In this document: positions 1-6,678 of the stretch, piece after piece
Layout: each line of letters opens with the position of its first letter
Position numbering within the stretch: position 1 is the first letter of the stretch
Origin: an uncultured Atopobiaceae bacterium
GTDB taxonomy: Bacteria > Actinomycetota > Coriobacteriia > Coriobacteriales > Atopobiaceae
Reading direction: 5' to 3'
DNA: 6,744 nucleotides
NCBI GenBank assembly: GCA_944321005.1
Contig: CALUJT010000126.1
Coordinates: forward strand, 1 to 6,744
The notes under the pieces: model-generated
What the model was told of the DNA's origin: nothing
The model's input: the letters and a program-made list of their open reading frames with translations, nothing else
The model's database searches: none
Made by a program: the position numbers and the translations under genes

Positions 1-1854
1 GCCAGGATCGCGGGCGTTCAGCCGCGCCGCATAGGCCTCTCGGCGACCATCGGAAACCCGGAGGCGGTGGGCGCCTTCCTTGCCGCCGGCACCGGGCGCG
101 ACACGGTCATCCCTCGCGTGGAGGAACCGCCCCGCACCTGGCGCATCTCCATGGAGCACTTCTACAACACCGACCCCCAAGCAGACGAAGGCCAGGTCCA
201 AAGGAGCGGCAATAGCCTTGATGCCGACGTCGTCGCGGTGGAGACAATCGTCGAGCCTCCGGAGGGGCGGGGGCAACCTCCGCGCGCAGTTCTGCAGCCC
301 GAAGGGCGAAGCTGTTTGAGCACGGAGGTTGCCCCCGCCCCCGACGAGAGCCCCACCGATGTCGCCCCCGCCAACGCCGACCCGGGCATCGGCTACATCT
401 TCGAGCACACCAGAGGGCACAAGTGCCTGATCTTCTCGAATTCTAGAGAGGAGGCGGAGGAGGTCTGCACCACGCTCAGGGCGTACTGCGAGTTCAACTG
501 CGAGCCCGACCGCTTCCTCATCCACCACGGCAACCTCTCCGCCGCCATACGCGAGAGCGCCGAGGAGCGGATGCGCGACGACGCATCCGACCTCTCCATC
601 GTGGCCACGGCAACGCTCGAGCTGGGCATAGACGTCGGGCGCCTGGAGCGCGCGTTCCAGATAGACGCACCGTTCACCGTGTCCGGATTCCTCCAGCGCA
701 TGGGACGCACGGGCCGGCGCGAGCGCCCGCCCGAGATGTGGTTCGTCATGCGGGAGGACCAGCCGGAGGCCCGCACCCTCCTGCCCGAGACCATCCCCTG
801 GAAGCTCCTCCAGGGAATCGCGCTCGTCCAGCTCTACCGAGAGGGGCGCTGGGTCGAGCCGCCCAACCTCGACCGCCTCCCCTACAGCCTGCTCTGCCAC
901 CAGACGCTGGCCACGCTCGCCTCGGAGGGGGAGCTCTCCCCCGCCCAGCTGGCGAGCCGCGTCCTCACGCTCACCTACTTCCACCGCGTGAGCGCGGACG
1001 ACTTCCGCGAGCTCCTGCGGCACCTCCTGAGAAACGACTTCATAGAGCAGACGGAGTCGGGCGGCCTCATCGTGGGCCTCGCCGGCGAGCGCGTCACGAG
1101 CTCCTACAAGTTCTTCGCCGTCTTCCAGGAGAACGTCGAGTACACCGTGCGATGCGACTCCACGGAGATCGGAACCCTCTGCGCCCCGCCCCCGCCCGGC
1201 GAGAAGGTTGCCATCGCGGGGCACGTGTGGATCGTCGACGAGGTGGACCACGAGCGGCACCTCCTCTACGTCACGCAGGTCAAGGGCAAGGTGCCCGCAT
1301 ACTTCGGGGACGTGGCGGGAGACATCGACACGCACATCCTCGAGCGCATGCGCCGCGTGCTGGAGGAGCACGAGGCCTACCCCTACCTCATGGGCCACGC
1401 CCGCGCACGCCTGCGCCAGGCTCGCCACGTGGCGGGGAGCTCGCACCTCACCGAGGGACCCCTCGTCTGCCTCGGGGAGAACGACAAGGAGCAGACCATG
1501 TGGTGCCTGCTGCCCTGGCTGGGGACCTACGCGTTTCTCGCCCTCGAGCGCCTCATCAAGATCAAGTGCGCGAAGGAGCTGGGCATCAAGGGCGTCAACT
1601 CCTCGCGCCCGTACTTCATGACCTTTGTGATGGCTGCAGACGAGCGGGCGTTCTTCTCGGTCGTGTGCGACGCGGCGGAGCGGCTGGAGGACCCGATGGA
1701 GCTCCTCTACGCCGCCGAGGTCCCCTACTTCGAGAAGTACGACGAGCTTGTGCCCGAGTCCCTCATCCGCAAGGGCTTTGCCGAGGGGGTGCTCGACGTG
1801 GCGGGCATGAAGGCGCGCGTGGCGGAGTGGGGGCGCCGCCGGCCGGACGCGTAG
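1..1854 (+). CDS. Lhr-like DEAD/DEAH-box helicase, C-terminal part (5' end outside window)
   Basis: An ATP-dependent superfamily 2 nucleic-acid helicase, probably acting in DNA repair or RNA metabolism in the cytoplasm. The frame is open from base 1, and codons 11-20 already read as motif III (RIGLSATIGNP). The gene therefore starts upstream, and the in-frame GTG at 67 is an internal valine. Visible in order: motif III SAT (residues 14-16), motif IV-like LIFSNSREEAEE (about 143-154), motif V TATLELGIDVG (203-213) and motif VI QRMGRTGRR (232-240). A winged-helix-like region then follows (about 300-360), and a beta-barrel-like region with VTQVKGKVPAYF (about 430). This order matches the Lhr-core family. 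The lost part should hold Walker A and DEAH motifs. The linker between motifs III and IV is long and rich in Pro, Glu and Ala, and carries a palindromic insert. Family call firm; exact substrate unknown. Confidence 0.88.
   Translation, partial: ARIAGVQPRRIGLSATIGNPEAVGAFLAAGTGRDTVIPRVEEPPRTWRISMEHFYNTDPQADEGQVQRSGNSLDADVVAVETIVEPPEGRGQPPRAVLQPEGRSCLSTEVAPAPDESPTDVAPANADPGIGYIFEHTRGHKCLIFSNSREEAEEVCTTLRAYCEFNCEPDRFLIHHGNLSAAIRESAEERMRDDASDLSIVATATLELGIDVGRLERAFQIDAPFTVSGFLQRMGRTGRRERPPEMWFVMREDQPEARTLLPETIPWKLLQGIALVQLYREGRWVEPPNLDRLPYSLLCHQTLATLASEGELSPAQLASRVLTLTYFHRVSADDFRELLRHLLRNDFIEQTESGGLIVGLAGERVTSSYKFFAVFQENVEYTVRCDSTEIGTLCAPPPPGEKVAIAGHVWIVDEVDHERHLLYVTQVKGKVPAYFGDVAGDIDTHILERMRRVLEEHEAYPYLMGHARARLRQARHVAGSSHLTEGPLVCLGENDKEQTMWCLLPWLGTYAFLALERLIKIKCAKELGIKGVNSSRPYFMTFVMAADERAFFSVVCDAAERLEDPMELLYAAEVPYFEKYDELVPESLIRKGFAEGVLDVAGMKARVAEWGRRRPDA
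264..341. repeat. 19-bp perfect inverted repeat with 40-nt loop, inside the helicase gene
   Basis: The left arm at 264-282 (GGGGCGGGGGCAACCTCCG) is the exact reverse complement of 323-341. The loop (283-322) contains a smaller GCCC-GAA-GGGC hairpin. A 10-bp perfect palindrome, CCTCCGGAGG (256-265), abuts the left side. The structure resembles a REP/MITE-like palindromic element, which normally lies between genes. Here it is read in frame as about 26 residues (88-114) of a disordered-looking linker between the two RecA domains. The arms are seen directly; the mobile origin is an inference. Confidence 0.75.
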
Positions 1855-1952
1855 GCACCTCGGGCGGACCGTTATGTTGCCAGTGCGCTACGCTCCCGCA
1901 CCACGACCGCCCAACCGTCATACTCGGGGGCGTTGACATGAGCCCATCGGAT

Positions 1953-1958
1953 GGGAGG
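1953..1958 (+). promoter_or_regulatory. Ribosome binding site deciding the GntP permease start
   Basis: GGGAGG lies four bases before the ATG at 1963. An in-frame ATG at 1951 overlaps this site and has no comparable site of its own. The 1963 start is preferred because it also gives the MIGVLGLV opening typical of GntP permeases. The spacing is slightly short. Confidence 0.6.
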
Positions 1959-1962
1959 CCCC

Positions 1963-3273
1963 ATGATAGGCGTCCTCGGCCTCGTTTTTGCCGTCGTAGT
2001 CATCGTCCTTCTCGTCTGGCGCGGCTGGCACATGGCGATCGTCTCGGTGGTGGCCTCTCTCGTGGTCATCCTCGCCAACGGCATGGACGTTCTGGAGAGC
2101 GTCAACGTCAGCTACATGGGCGACATGTCCGCCTTCATGGGGAGCTGGTTTCTGCTCTTTGCGCTGGGCTCCGTCTTCGGGCGCGTGATGGGGGACTCCG
2201 GGGCGTCCGCCGGCATCGCGGGCTGCATGCTTCGCCTGGTTGGCGAGAGGCGCGCGCTCCTCGTGATCATGGTCACCGGGCTCGTGCTCTCCTACGGTGG
2301 CATCAGCGCGTTCATCATCGCCTTCTCGGTCTACCCCATTGCCGCCGAGCTCTTCGAGCGCGCGGACATACCCAAGAAGCTCATTGTTGCCTCCATCATG
2401 GTCTGCCCCGCCACCTTGGGCATGGTCATGATGCCGGGCATCCCCTCCACGCAGAACCTCATCCCCGCGTCCTTCCTCGGGACGGACGCCTACGCCGGGG
2501 CGCTTCTGGGCGTCATCTGCTCCGGGGTCATGTTCGCGGCGTCCTACGCCTACCTCCAATGGGAGATTGGCCGCTGTCGCCGGCGCGGGGAGCACTTTGC
2601 CCCCAGTCCCGGGGAGACGCTCTCGTCCCCGGATGGCACGGATGCCCCGCCCGTCTGGGCGTGCTTCGCGCCCATCGTCCTTCTCGTCATCCTTGTCTTT
2701 GTGCTGCAGCGGGCCGCCGGCCTTGCCGCCACGGACGCAGTGGTGCTCTCGATGACGGCCTCCGTCCTAGCCGGGTGCGCCCTCTACCGCAAGAGGGTCC
2801 CCAACATGAAGCGCGCCGTGTGCGAGGCGTGCGCGGGCGGCCTTGGCTCCCTCGTCTCCGTTGCCGCGATCATGGGCTTTGGCGGCGTGGTCGTGGCCTC
2901 TCCCGCCTACCAGGGCATAGTTTCCGCCCTCATGGAGACGAGCCTGAGCCCGCTCTGGCAGGGCTACGTCACGATCTTTGCCATCGCGGGCATCACGGGC
3001 TCTGCCATCGGCGCCCTCAACATCTACCTGGGCAGCGCCGCGCAGACGCTGCTGGCAACCGGGCTCGACCCGGCGATGGTCCATCGCGTGCTCTGCATGG
3101 CATCGGTGGGCCCGGCCACGCTGCTGCCCCACACCTCCGCCATGGTGGCGGCCAACCAGGCGGCACGCACCGAGGTGAGGGACACGTACCGCTACGTCCT
3201 CGTTTCGTGCGCGCTGCTGCCCATTGCCGTCTCCCTCCTTGGCATGGCGCTCGGCGCTGCAGGCGTGGTCTAG
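1963..3273 (+). CDS. GntP-family sugar-acid/gluconate-type permease
   Basis: A 436-residue inner-membrane proton symporter of the GntP family, whose members import gluconate, glycerate, D-serine and related acids. The protein is almost wholly hydrophobic, with roughly 11-12 predicted membrane segments. A hydrophilic loop lies near residues 198-230 (around GRCRRRGEHF and PSPGETLSSPDG). Family signatures are YGGISAFIIAFSVYPIA (111-127), ERADIPKKLI (132-141) and MPGIPSTQNLIP (157-168). A C-terminal half with GALNIYLGSAAQTLLATG and GPATLLPHTSAM follows. Length fits the usual 430-450. The start is set by the GGGAGG site; four more residues are possible from 1951. It lies 108 bases after the helicase and could be cotranscribed with it. 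Glycerate genes on the opposite strand make glycerate or a related hydroxy acid a plausible substrate, but sequence alone does not settle it. Confidence 0.88.
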   Translation: MIGVLGLVFAVVVIVLLVWRGWHMAIVSVVASLVVILANGMDVLESVNVSYMGDMSAFMGSWFLLFALGSVFGRVMGDSGASAGIAGCMLRLVGERRALLVIMVTGLVLSYGGISAFIIAFSVYPIAAELFERADIPKKLIVASIMVCPATLGMVMMPGIPSTQNLIPASFLGTDAYAGALLGVICSGVMFAASYAYLQWEIGRCRRRGEHFAPSPGETLSSPDGTDAPPVWACFAPIVLLVILVFVLQRAAGLAATDAVVLSMTASVLAGCALYRKRVPNMKRAVCEACAGGLGSLVSVAAIMGFGGVVVASPAYQGIVSALMETSLSPLWQGYVTIFAIAGITGSAIGALNIYLGSAAQTLLATGLDPAMVHRVLCMASVGPATLLPHTSAMVAANQAARTEVRDTYRYVLVSCALLPIAVSLLGMALGAAGVV

Positions 3274-3297
3274 CCGCGGGTCGCCCCGGCCGCCGGC

Positions 3298-4524
3298 CTA
3301 GCGCTCCTCCAGGCCCTCCATGTAGCGCATCATAGACTCGGCCACGGCCTTGGACGCCGCCACCGCGCTCACCACGTTCTTGGAGCCCGTAACCACGTCA
3401 CCGGCGGAGAAGACGCCGTCCACCGTGGTCATGCCGTTCTCGTCCGTGGTGAGAAGGCCGGTCTCCGTGCACTCCAGGCCGGGCGTCGTGAGCAGGAGCT
3501 TGTTCTTGGGGCCCTGGCTGATGGCGATGATGGTGGAGTCCGCGTGCACCTGGTCGAGCTCCTCCTCGCAGCCCACGATGTTGCCCTCCTCGTCAAGGAT
3601 GTTGGTGCGGAAGAGCGGGCCCTCCTCGGTGATCTTGACCACGTCCTTGCAGTAGACGATCTCCGCGCCCTCGAGCTGCGCGAAGGCCAGCTCGTCGGAG
3701 CTCGCGGTGATGTGGCGCGCCCGCGCGTACATGCGCACCGTGCGCGCGCCGTGGCGCAGCGCCGTGCGGGCAACGTCCATGCCCGAGTTGCCCACGCCGA
3801 TGATTGCCACGTTCTCGCCCAGGTCGAAGGCGGAGGGGTCGCTCAGGTAGTCGACCGAGAAGTGCACGTTGGCAAGCGACTCTCCCTGGAGCCCCAGCGT
3901 GCGCGGGCGCCATACGCCGGTGCCGATGAAGACGGTCTCGTAGCCGTCTCGGAAGAGGTCGTGAATCTCGAGCGCGCCCCCGATGGTGGTGCAGGCGCGA
4001 AACCTCACGCCCATCTTCTCGATCTGCCTGCCGTACCGGTCCAGGATGGTGCGCGGGAGGCGGAACTCGGGGATGCCGTAGCGCATGACGCCGCCGATGC
4101 GGTCCTTGGCGTCGAAGACGGTGACCGAGCAGCCCTCGCACCCGAGCTTGATGGCAACCGTGAGGCCGGCGGGGCCGGCGCCGATGACGGCCACGCGGTG
4201 CCCGTTGTCGGGCTTGCGCTCCACGGCCATGCGGTCGAGGTAGAGGTCTGAGATGAAGGTCTCGATGGCGCTGAAGTGCACCGGCGTTTCCTTCCGCCCG
4301 CGAATGCAGTGGCCCTCGCACTGGCCCTCGTGGTTGCACACCATGGAGCACACGAGCGAGAACGGGTTGTTCTCGAAGAGCATCTCCCCCGCCTCGGTCA
4401 TCTTGTTCTCCTTGAAGAGACGGATGACCTCGGGGATGTTGGTGGTGATGGGGCAGCCCTTCTGGCACATGGGCCTCTTGCACTGCAGGCAGCGGTTTGC
4501 CTCTTCGACGATACGCACGGCCAT
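3298..4524 (-). CDS. GltD-like NAD(P)H oxidoreductase (FAD, Fe-S), stand-alone
   Basis: A 408-residue flavoprotein of the glutamate synthase small subunit / NfnB-like family, which passes electrons between NAD(P)H, FAD and Fe-S clusters. The N-terminal cysteine-rich region has Cys12, 15, 20, 24 (CLQCKRPMCQKGC) and Cys59, 63, 69, 73, as in the two-cluster GltD N-domain. The FAD Rossmann motif is GAGPAG (115-120), followed by GGVMRYGIPEFRLP (144-157). The NAD(P)H motif is GVGNSG (243-248), and the C-terminal FAD motif is GVFSAGD (370-376). All key residues look intact. The start is supported by GGAAGGGG six bases upstream. It is shorter than classical GltD (about 470), and no large glutamate synthase or NfnA subunit is in the window. 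The common label 'glutamate synthase small chain' is therefore unproven; partner and physiological acceptor are unknown. It is monocistronic as far as seen. Confidence 0.88.
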   Translation of the reverse strand: MAVRIVEEANRCLQCKRPMCQKGCPITTNIPEVIRLFKENKMTEAGEMLFENNPFSLVCSMVCNHEGQCEGHCIRGRKETPVHFSAIETFISDLYLDRMAVERKPDNGHRVAVIGAGPAGLTVAIKLGCEGCSVTVFDAKDRIGGVMRYGIPEFRLPRTILDRYGRQIEKMGVRFRACTTIGGALEIHDLFRDGYETVFIGTGVWRPRTLGLQGESLANVHFSVDYLSDPSAFDLGENVAIIGVGNSGMDVARTALRHGARTVRMYARARHITASSDELAFAQLEGAEIVYCKDVVKITEEGPLFRTNILDEEGNIVGCEEELDQVHADSTIIAISQGPKNKLLLTTPGLECTETGLLTTDENGMTTVDGVFSAGDVVTGSKNVVSAVAASKAVAESMMRYMEGLEER

Positions 4525-4727
4525 GACGATCCCCTTCCGTCCGCATTGATATAAATTATTGATTTGAATCCAAGATGACCACTATCTGATGATGCAAACT
4601 ATATGCTGATAGGAAGCCCTATAACATGTTCTTGGAACCAGTCTGCGAACGTCTGCGGAGATTAATATGTAGCGTCTGCGCTAGCGGCACCCCACCGTGC
4701 GCCAGGTCGACCGCGTGGCGAGAAGAA
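4525..4727 (-). promoter_or_regulatory. AT-rich upstream region of the GltD-like gene with candidate promoter
   Basis: This gap is clearly richer in A+T than its surroundings, as expected for a promoter in a high-GC genome. On the minus strand a possible -35 TTGGAT (4568-4573) is 16 bases from a possible -10 TATCAA (4546-4551); an overlapping TATATC (4548-4553) is an alternative. GGAAGGGG (4531-4538) is the ribosome binding site. Further upstream are three copies of GTCTGCG (4641-4647, 4651-4657, 4674-4680), a GTTC-TTG-GAAC inverted repeat (4628-4638) and the palindrome CGCTAGCG (4679-4686). No RNA gene or small coding frame stands out. The promoter boxes are weak matches. Confidence 0.45.
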
Positions 4728-4756
4728 CGGGCGGCACGAACCCTCCGTGCCGCCCG
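4721..4756 (-). terminator. Rho-independent terminator of the garK-garR unit
   Basis: An 11-bp perfect stem (4728-4738 CGGGCGGCACG with 4746-4756) encloses a 7-base loop. Read on the minus strand it is followed by TTCTTCT, a broken T tract. It sits 28 bases after the garR stop, the right place to end that transcript and insulate the downstream GltD-like gene. Confidence 0.75.
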
Positions 4757-4784
4757 CCCTGGCGATGCCTCTGTGAGATGGGGA

Positions 4785-5153
4785 CTAGCCCTGGAGCTTC
4801 ATGTCGTTGACCATCTCGTACCACTCGGCGATGCCGGAGTGGTCGTCCTTCTCGTGGCCATGGGCCTTGAGGGACTGCATGATCTCCATCGCAAGAGAGG
4901 AGAACGGGGCGGACACGTTGATCTGGTGAGAGGTGTCCATGACGTTCTGGAGGTCCTTGATGTGGAGCTCGATGCGGAAGCCGGGGGTGAAGTCGCCGTC
5001 GAAGATCTTCTGGGACTTCTGGTCCATGACCGTGGAGCCGGCGAGGCCGGAGCGGATGGCCTGGTAGACGCGGGCGGGATCAACGCCGGCCTTCTGGACG
5101 TTGATGGACATGGGCTTGCCCATGATGCCAAGACCGACGAAACCAACGTTCGT
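4785..5153 (-). pseudogene. garR: Tartronate semialdehyde (2-hydroxy-3-oxopropionate) reductase, internally deleted, start codon lost
   Basis: GarR normally reduces tartronate semialdehyde to D-glycerate with NAD(P)H and is about 294 residues long. Here 122 residues remain in one open frame. The N-terminus NVGFVGLGIMGKPMS keeps the Rossmann GxGxxG start. It runs through Lys21-Ala22-Gly23 (5085-5093) straight into VDPARVYQAIR and GLAGSTVMD, which belong near residue 196 of the full protein. Compared with E. coli GarR from memory, about 172 residues are gone. These include most of the nucleotide-binding fold, the DAPVSGG substrate motif and the catalytic Lys of the GNVTKLANQ region. The C-terminal helical domain (PGFRIELHIKDL, DTSHQ) is complete. 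The codon at the Met1 position is ACG (5151-5153), six bases after AGAAGGGA; the first in-frame ATG is at 5123. The gene is 89 bases downstream of glycerate kinase. It cannot be an active reductase; a residual structural role is conceivable but unlikely. Confidence 0.85.
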
Positions 5154-5159
5154 ATTCGT

Positions 5160-5167
5160 TCCCTTCT
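5160..5167 (-). promoter_or_regulatory. Ribosome binding site of the garR remnant
   Basis: AGAAGGGA on the minus strand lies six bases before the ACG codon that occupies the Met1 position. It shows where translation once began and supports loss of an ATG by a T-to-C change rather than an upstream start. No ATG, GTG or TTG in this frame was found between the site and the conserved VGFVGLG. Confidence 0.6.
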
Positions 5168-5242
5168 CTCTGAAGTTGAACCCAAACCTATTATCACGCC
5201 CAAGGTGCGGACGGGATATGCCTGCCGTAGTGACGAGGCCCC

Positions 5243-6385
5243 CTATCTTCTACCCAGCATGAGCGCGCGAATTGCGTTCTCCCCCGCAATGGGGAGAAGA
5301 ACGTCGACTCGCTCCATGCACTCCTTGAGGGTAAGGGGCCCGGTGGCGATGGAGAGCACGAGGTCGATGCCCTCGTCGTAGACCGACCCGAGGTCGTCCG
5401 CACGGCCACCCACGACGGCCACGACGGGGATGCCGTGGCGCTTGGCGCGCTTGGCCACGCCCACGGGCGCCTTGCCGTACGCGGACTGCGCGTCCATGCG
5501 GCCCTCTCCCGTGATGACGAGGTCGACGCCGTCCATGGCGCCCTCGAGGTCGATGATGTCGAGCACGGACTCGATGCCCCGCTCGATGCGCGCCCCGCAG
5601 AAGGCCGCAAGGGCCGCTCCCAGGCCGCCGGCGGCACCTGCCCCCGGGAGGGAGGCAACGTCGCCGCCCACCGCCTGGTTGAGAATCTGTGCGTAGTGCT
5701 GCATCCAGCCGTCGAGCTTCTCGAGCTCGTCCGCGGCGATGCCCTTCTGGGGGCCGTAGACGTAGACGGCGCCCGTGGGGCCCGTGAGCGGGTTGGTGAC
5801 GTCCGTGAGCGCCACGATCTCCACGGAGGCGAGACGCTCGCTCAGACGCGAGCAGTCGATGGCCTCGAGAGACTCGAGGCCGGCGAGGCCGCGCGGCACG
5901 GGGTTTCCCGCGGCGTCGAGGAAGCGCGCGCCAAGAGCCCTTGCCATCCCAACGCCCCCGTCACTCGTGGCAGAGCCGCCGAGACCGACGTAGATGCGCC
6001 GCGCCCCGCACGCGATGGCGTCCAGAATCTGCTGACCCACGCCGAACGACGACGCGTTTCTGGCATTCTCGTTCGTCTGCTCGATGAGGGTGATGCCGCT
6101 CGACTCCGCCACCTCAATAACGGCGACGCCGCCGCTCACGAGACCGTAGCGGGCGATTACCGGATCACCGAGCGGGCCACTTACCTCGACCTCCCGAATC
6201 TCGCCACCCAGAGCCCCCACGACGGCCTCAACCGTTCCCTCTCCACCATCCGCAATGGCGAACTTGGCAACGGGACAGCCGGGGCAGACACGGTGGAGGC
6301 CCTCCTCTATGAGGTCGGCGACGCGGCTGCTGGAGACCGACCCCTTGAAGGAGTCCGAGGCTATGAGTATCGAGGGATGATCCAT
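5243..6385 (-). CDS. garK: Glycerate kinase (GarK/GlxK family)
   Basis: A 380-residue cytoplasmic kinase that phosphorylates D-glycerate with ATP. This family usually forms 2-phosphoglycerate, which enters lower glycolysis. Motifs in order: ASDSFKGS (9-16), IADGGEGT (44-51), GLGGSATSDGG (134-144), LTDVTNPLTG (193-202) with YGPQKG (210-215), GAGAAGG (248-254), and ITGEGRMDAQSAYGKAP (291-307). Length matches the family's usual 375-385, with no breaks. The frame stays open upstream to 6586, but that extension lacks family similarity. The start at 6385 follows GGAAAGGGGG (6391-6400) at five bases and gives the usual short N-terminus before ILIASDSFKG. It is the first gene of a probable operon with garR; the shared terminator is at 4728-4756. 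The ribosome binding site can pair with an upstream segment. Confidence 0.95.
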   Translation of the reverse strand: MDHPSILIASDSFKGSVSSSRVADLIEEGLHRVCPGCPVAKFAIADGGEGTVEAVVGALGGEIREVEVSGPLGDPVIARYGLVSGGVAVIEVAESSGITLIEQTNENARNASSFGVGQQILDAIACGARRIYVGLGGSATSDGGVGMARALGARFLDAAGNPVPRGLAGLESLEAIDCSRLSERLASVEIVALTDVTNPLTGPTGAVYVYGPQKGIAADELEKLDGWMQHYAQILNQAVGGDVASLPGAGAAGGLGAALAAFCGARIERGIESVLDIIDLEGAMDGVDLVITGEGRMDAQSAYGKAPVGVAKRAKRHGIPVVAVVGGRADDLGSVYDEGIDLVLSIATGPLTLKECMERVDVLLPIAGENAIRALMLGRR

Positions 6386-6387
6386 TG

Positions 6388-6465
6388 AGGCCCCCTTTCC
6401 AACGTCGATCGCTCTTGTAATCGTAGCGTCGCGGGGCGGCCCGTGCTTTGTTTTGTTGGGGGCCT
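6388..6465 (-). promoter_or_regulatory. Possible leader hairpin sequestering the garK ribosome binding site
   Basis: In the minus-strand transcript, AGGCCCCC (from 6458-6465) is perfectly complementary to GGGGGCCT (from 6388-6395), which overlaps the garK ribosome binding site. The intervening 62 bases could fold alternatively. This would allow translational control, but an 8-bp GC match in GC-rich DNA can occur by chance and no known riboswitch class was recognised. Confidence 0.3.
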
Positions 6466-6594
6466 GGCTGCCGCATGAAAGGAGCTGCCAACCCGATAGC
6501 TCGCGCGGGGGCGAGAAGAACCGCGGGTTGCCTGGCTTACGAAGGGCACTGAGCGGCCATCCGCCGACCCTCGCGGCAAGCTCCATGTGAGCCG

Positions 6595-6614
6595 CGATTT
6601 GCTTTCACAAATCG
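6595..6614. promoter_or_regulatory. Operator-like palindrome CGATTTG-N6-CAAATCG
   Basis: Perfect 7-bp arms flank a 6-base centre (CTTTCA). It lies in the divergent gap, about 20 bases upstream of a weak -10 candidate (6634-6639) for the plus-strand gene, so it would overlap the -35 region. Size and AT-rich arms fit a dimeric repressor site. No regulator gene is in the window to match it with. Confidence 0.35.
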
Positions 6615-6670
6615 TCTCCCACCTCTGGACGCTCACTATGCCCGAGCGCCCCAGGGATGGATTCTTATTA

Positions 6671-6678
6671 AAAGGAGA
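6671..6678 (+). promoter_or_regulatory. Ribosome binding site of the final gene
   Basis: AAAGGAGA, with core AAGGAG (6672-6677), lies seven bases before the ATG at 6685. It is a near-consensus site and the main evidence that the short frame running off the window edge is a real gene. Confidence 0.75.

Noticed and set aside
67..69. GTG as start of the helicase
   Set aside because: Helicase motif III is encoded upstream in the same frame from base 1, so this GTG is internal.
1862..1912. Inverted repeat GGGCGG...CCGCCC after the helicase as a terminator
   Set aside because: The arms are only 6 bp with a loop of nearly 40 bases and no T tract follows, so it is likely a chance GC match.
1933..1938. 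Perfect TTGACA as a -35 box for the permease gene
   Set aside because: No acceptable -10 box lies 16-18 bases downstream, and that position would overlap the ribosome binding site and start codon.
738..3335. Very long open frame (865 codons) overlapping the helicase and the permease
   Set aside because: It is out of frame with two recognisable genes and spans their gap. Its product is an Arg/Pro/Gly/His-rich string typical of GC-rich shadow frames.
3544..4251. Open frame of 235 codons antisense to the GltD-like gene
   Set aside because: It is rich in Ala, Val, Asp and His, as expected when GC-rich codons are read from the other strand. No motif is present and the sense gene is well conserved.
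4582..4612. CTATC...GATAG inverted repeat upstream of the GltD-like gene
   Set aside because: Only 5-bp arms around a 21-base spacer with poor inner pairing, so too weak to call.
5435..6388. Open frame of 317 codons antisense to glycerate kinase
   Set aside because: It mirrors a complete, motif-verified kinase and has no recognisable domain of its own.
6386..6586. N-terminal extension of glycerate kinase to an upstream ATG
   Set aside because: The extra 67 residues do not resemble the family, while the ATG at 6385 has a strong ribosome binding site and gives the normal length.
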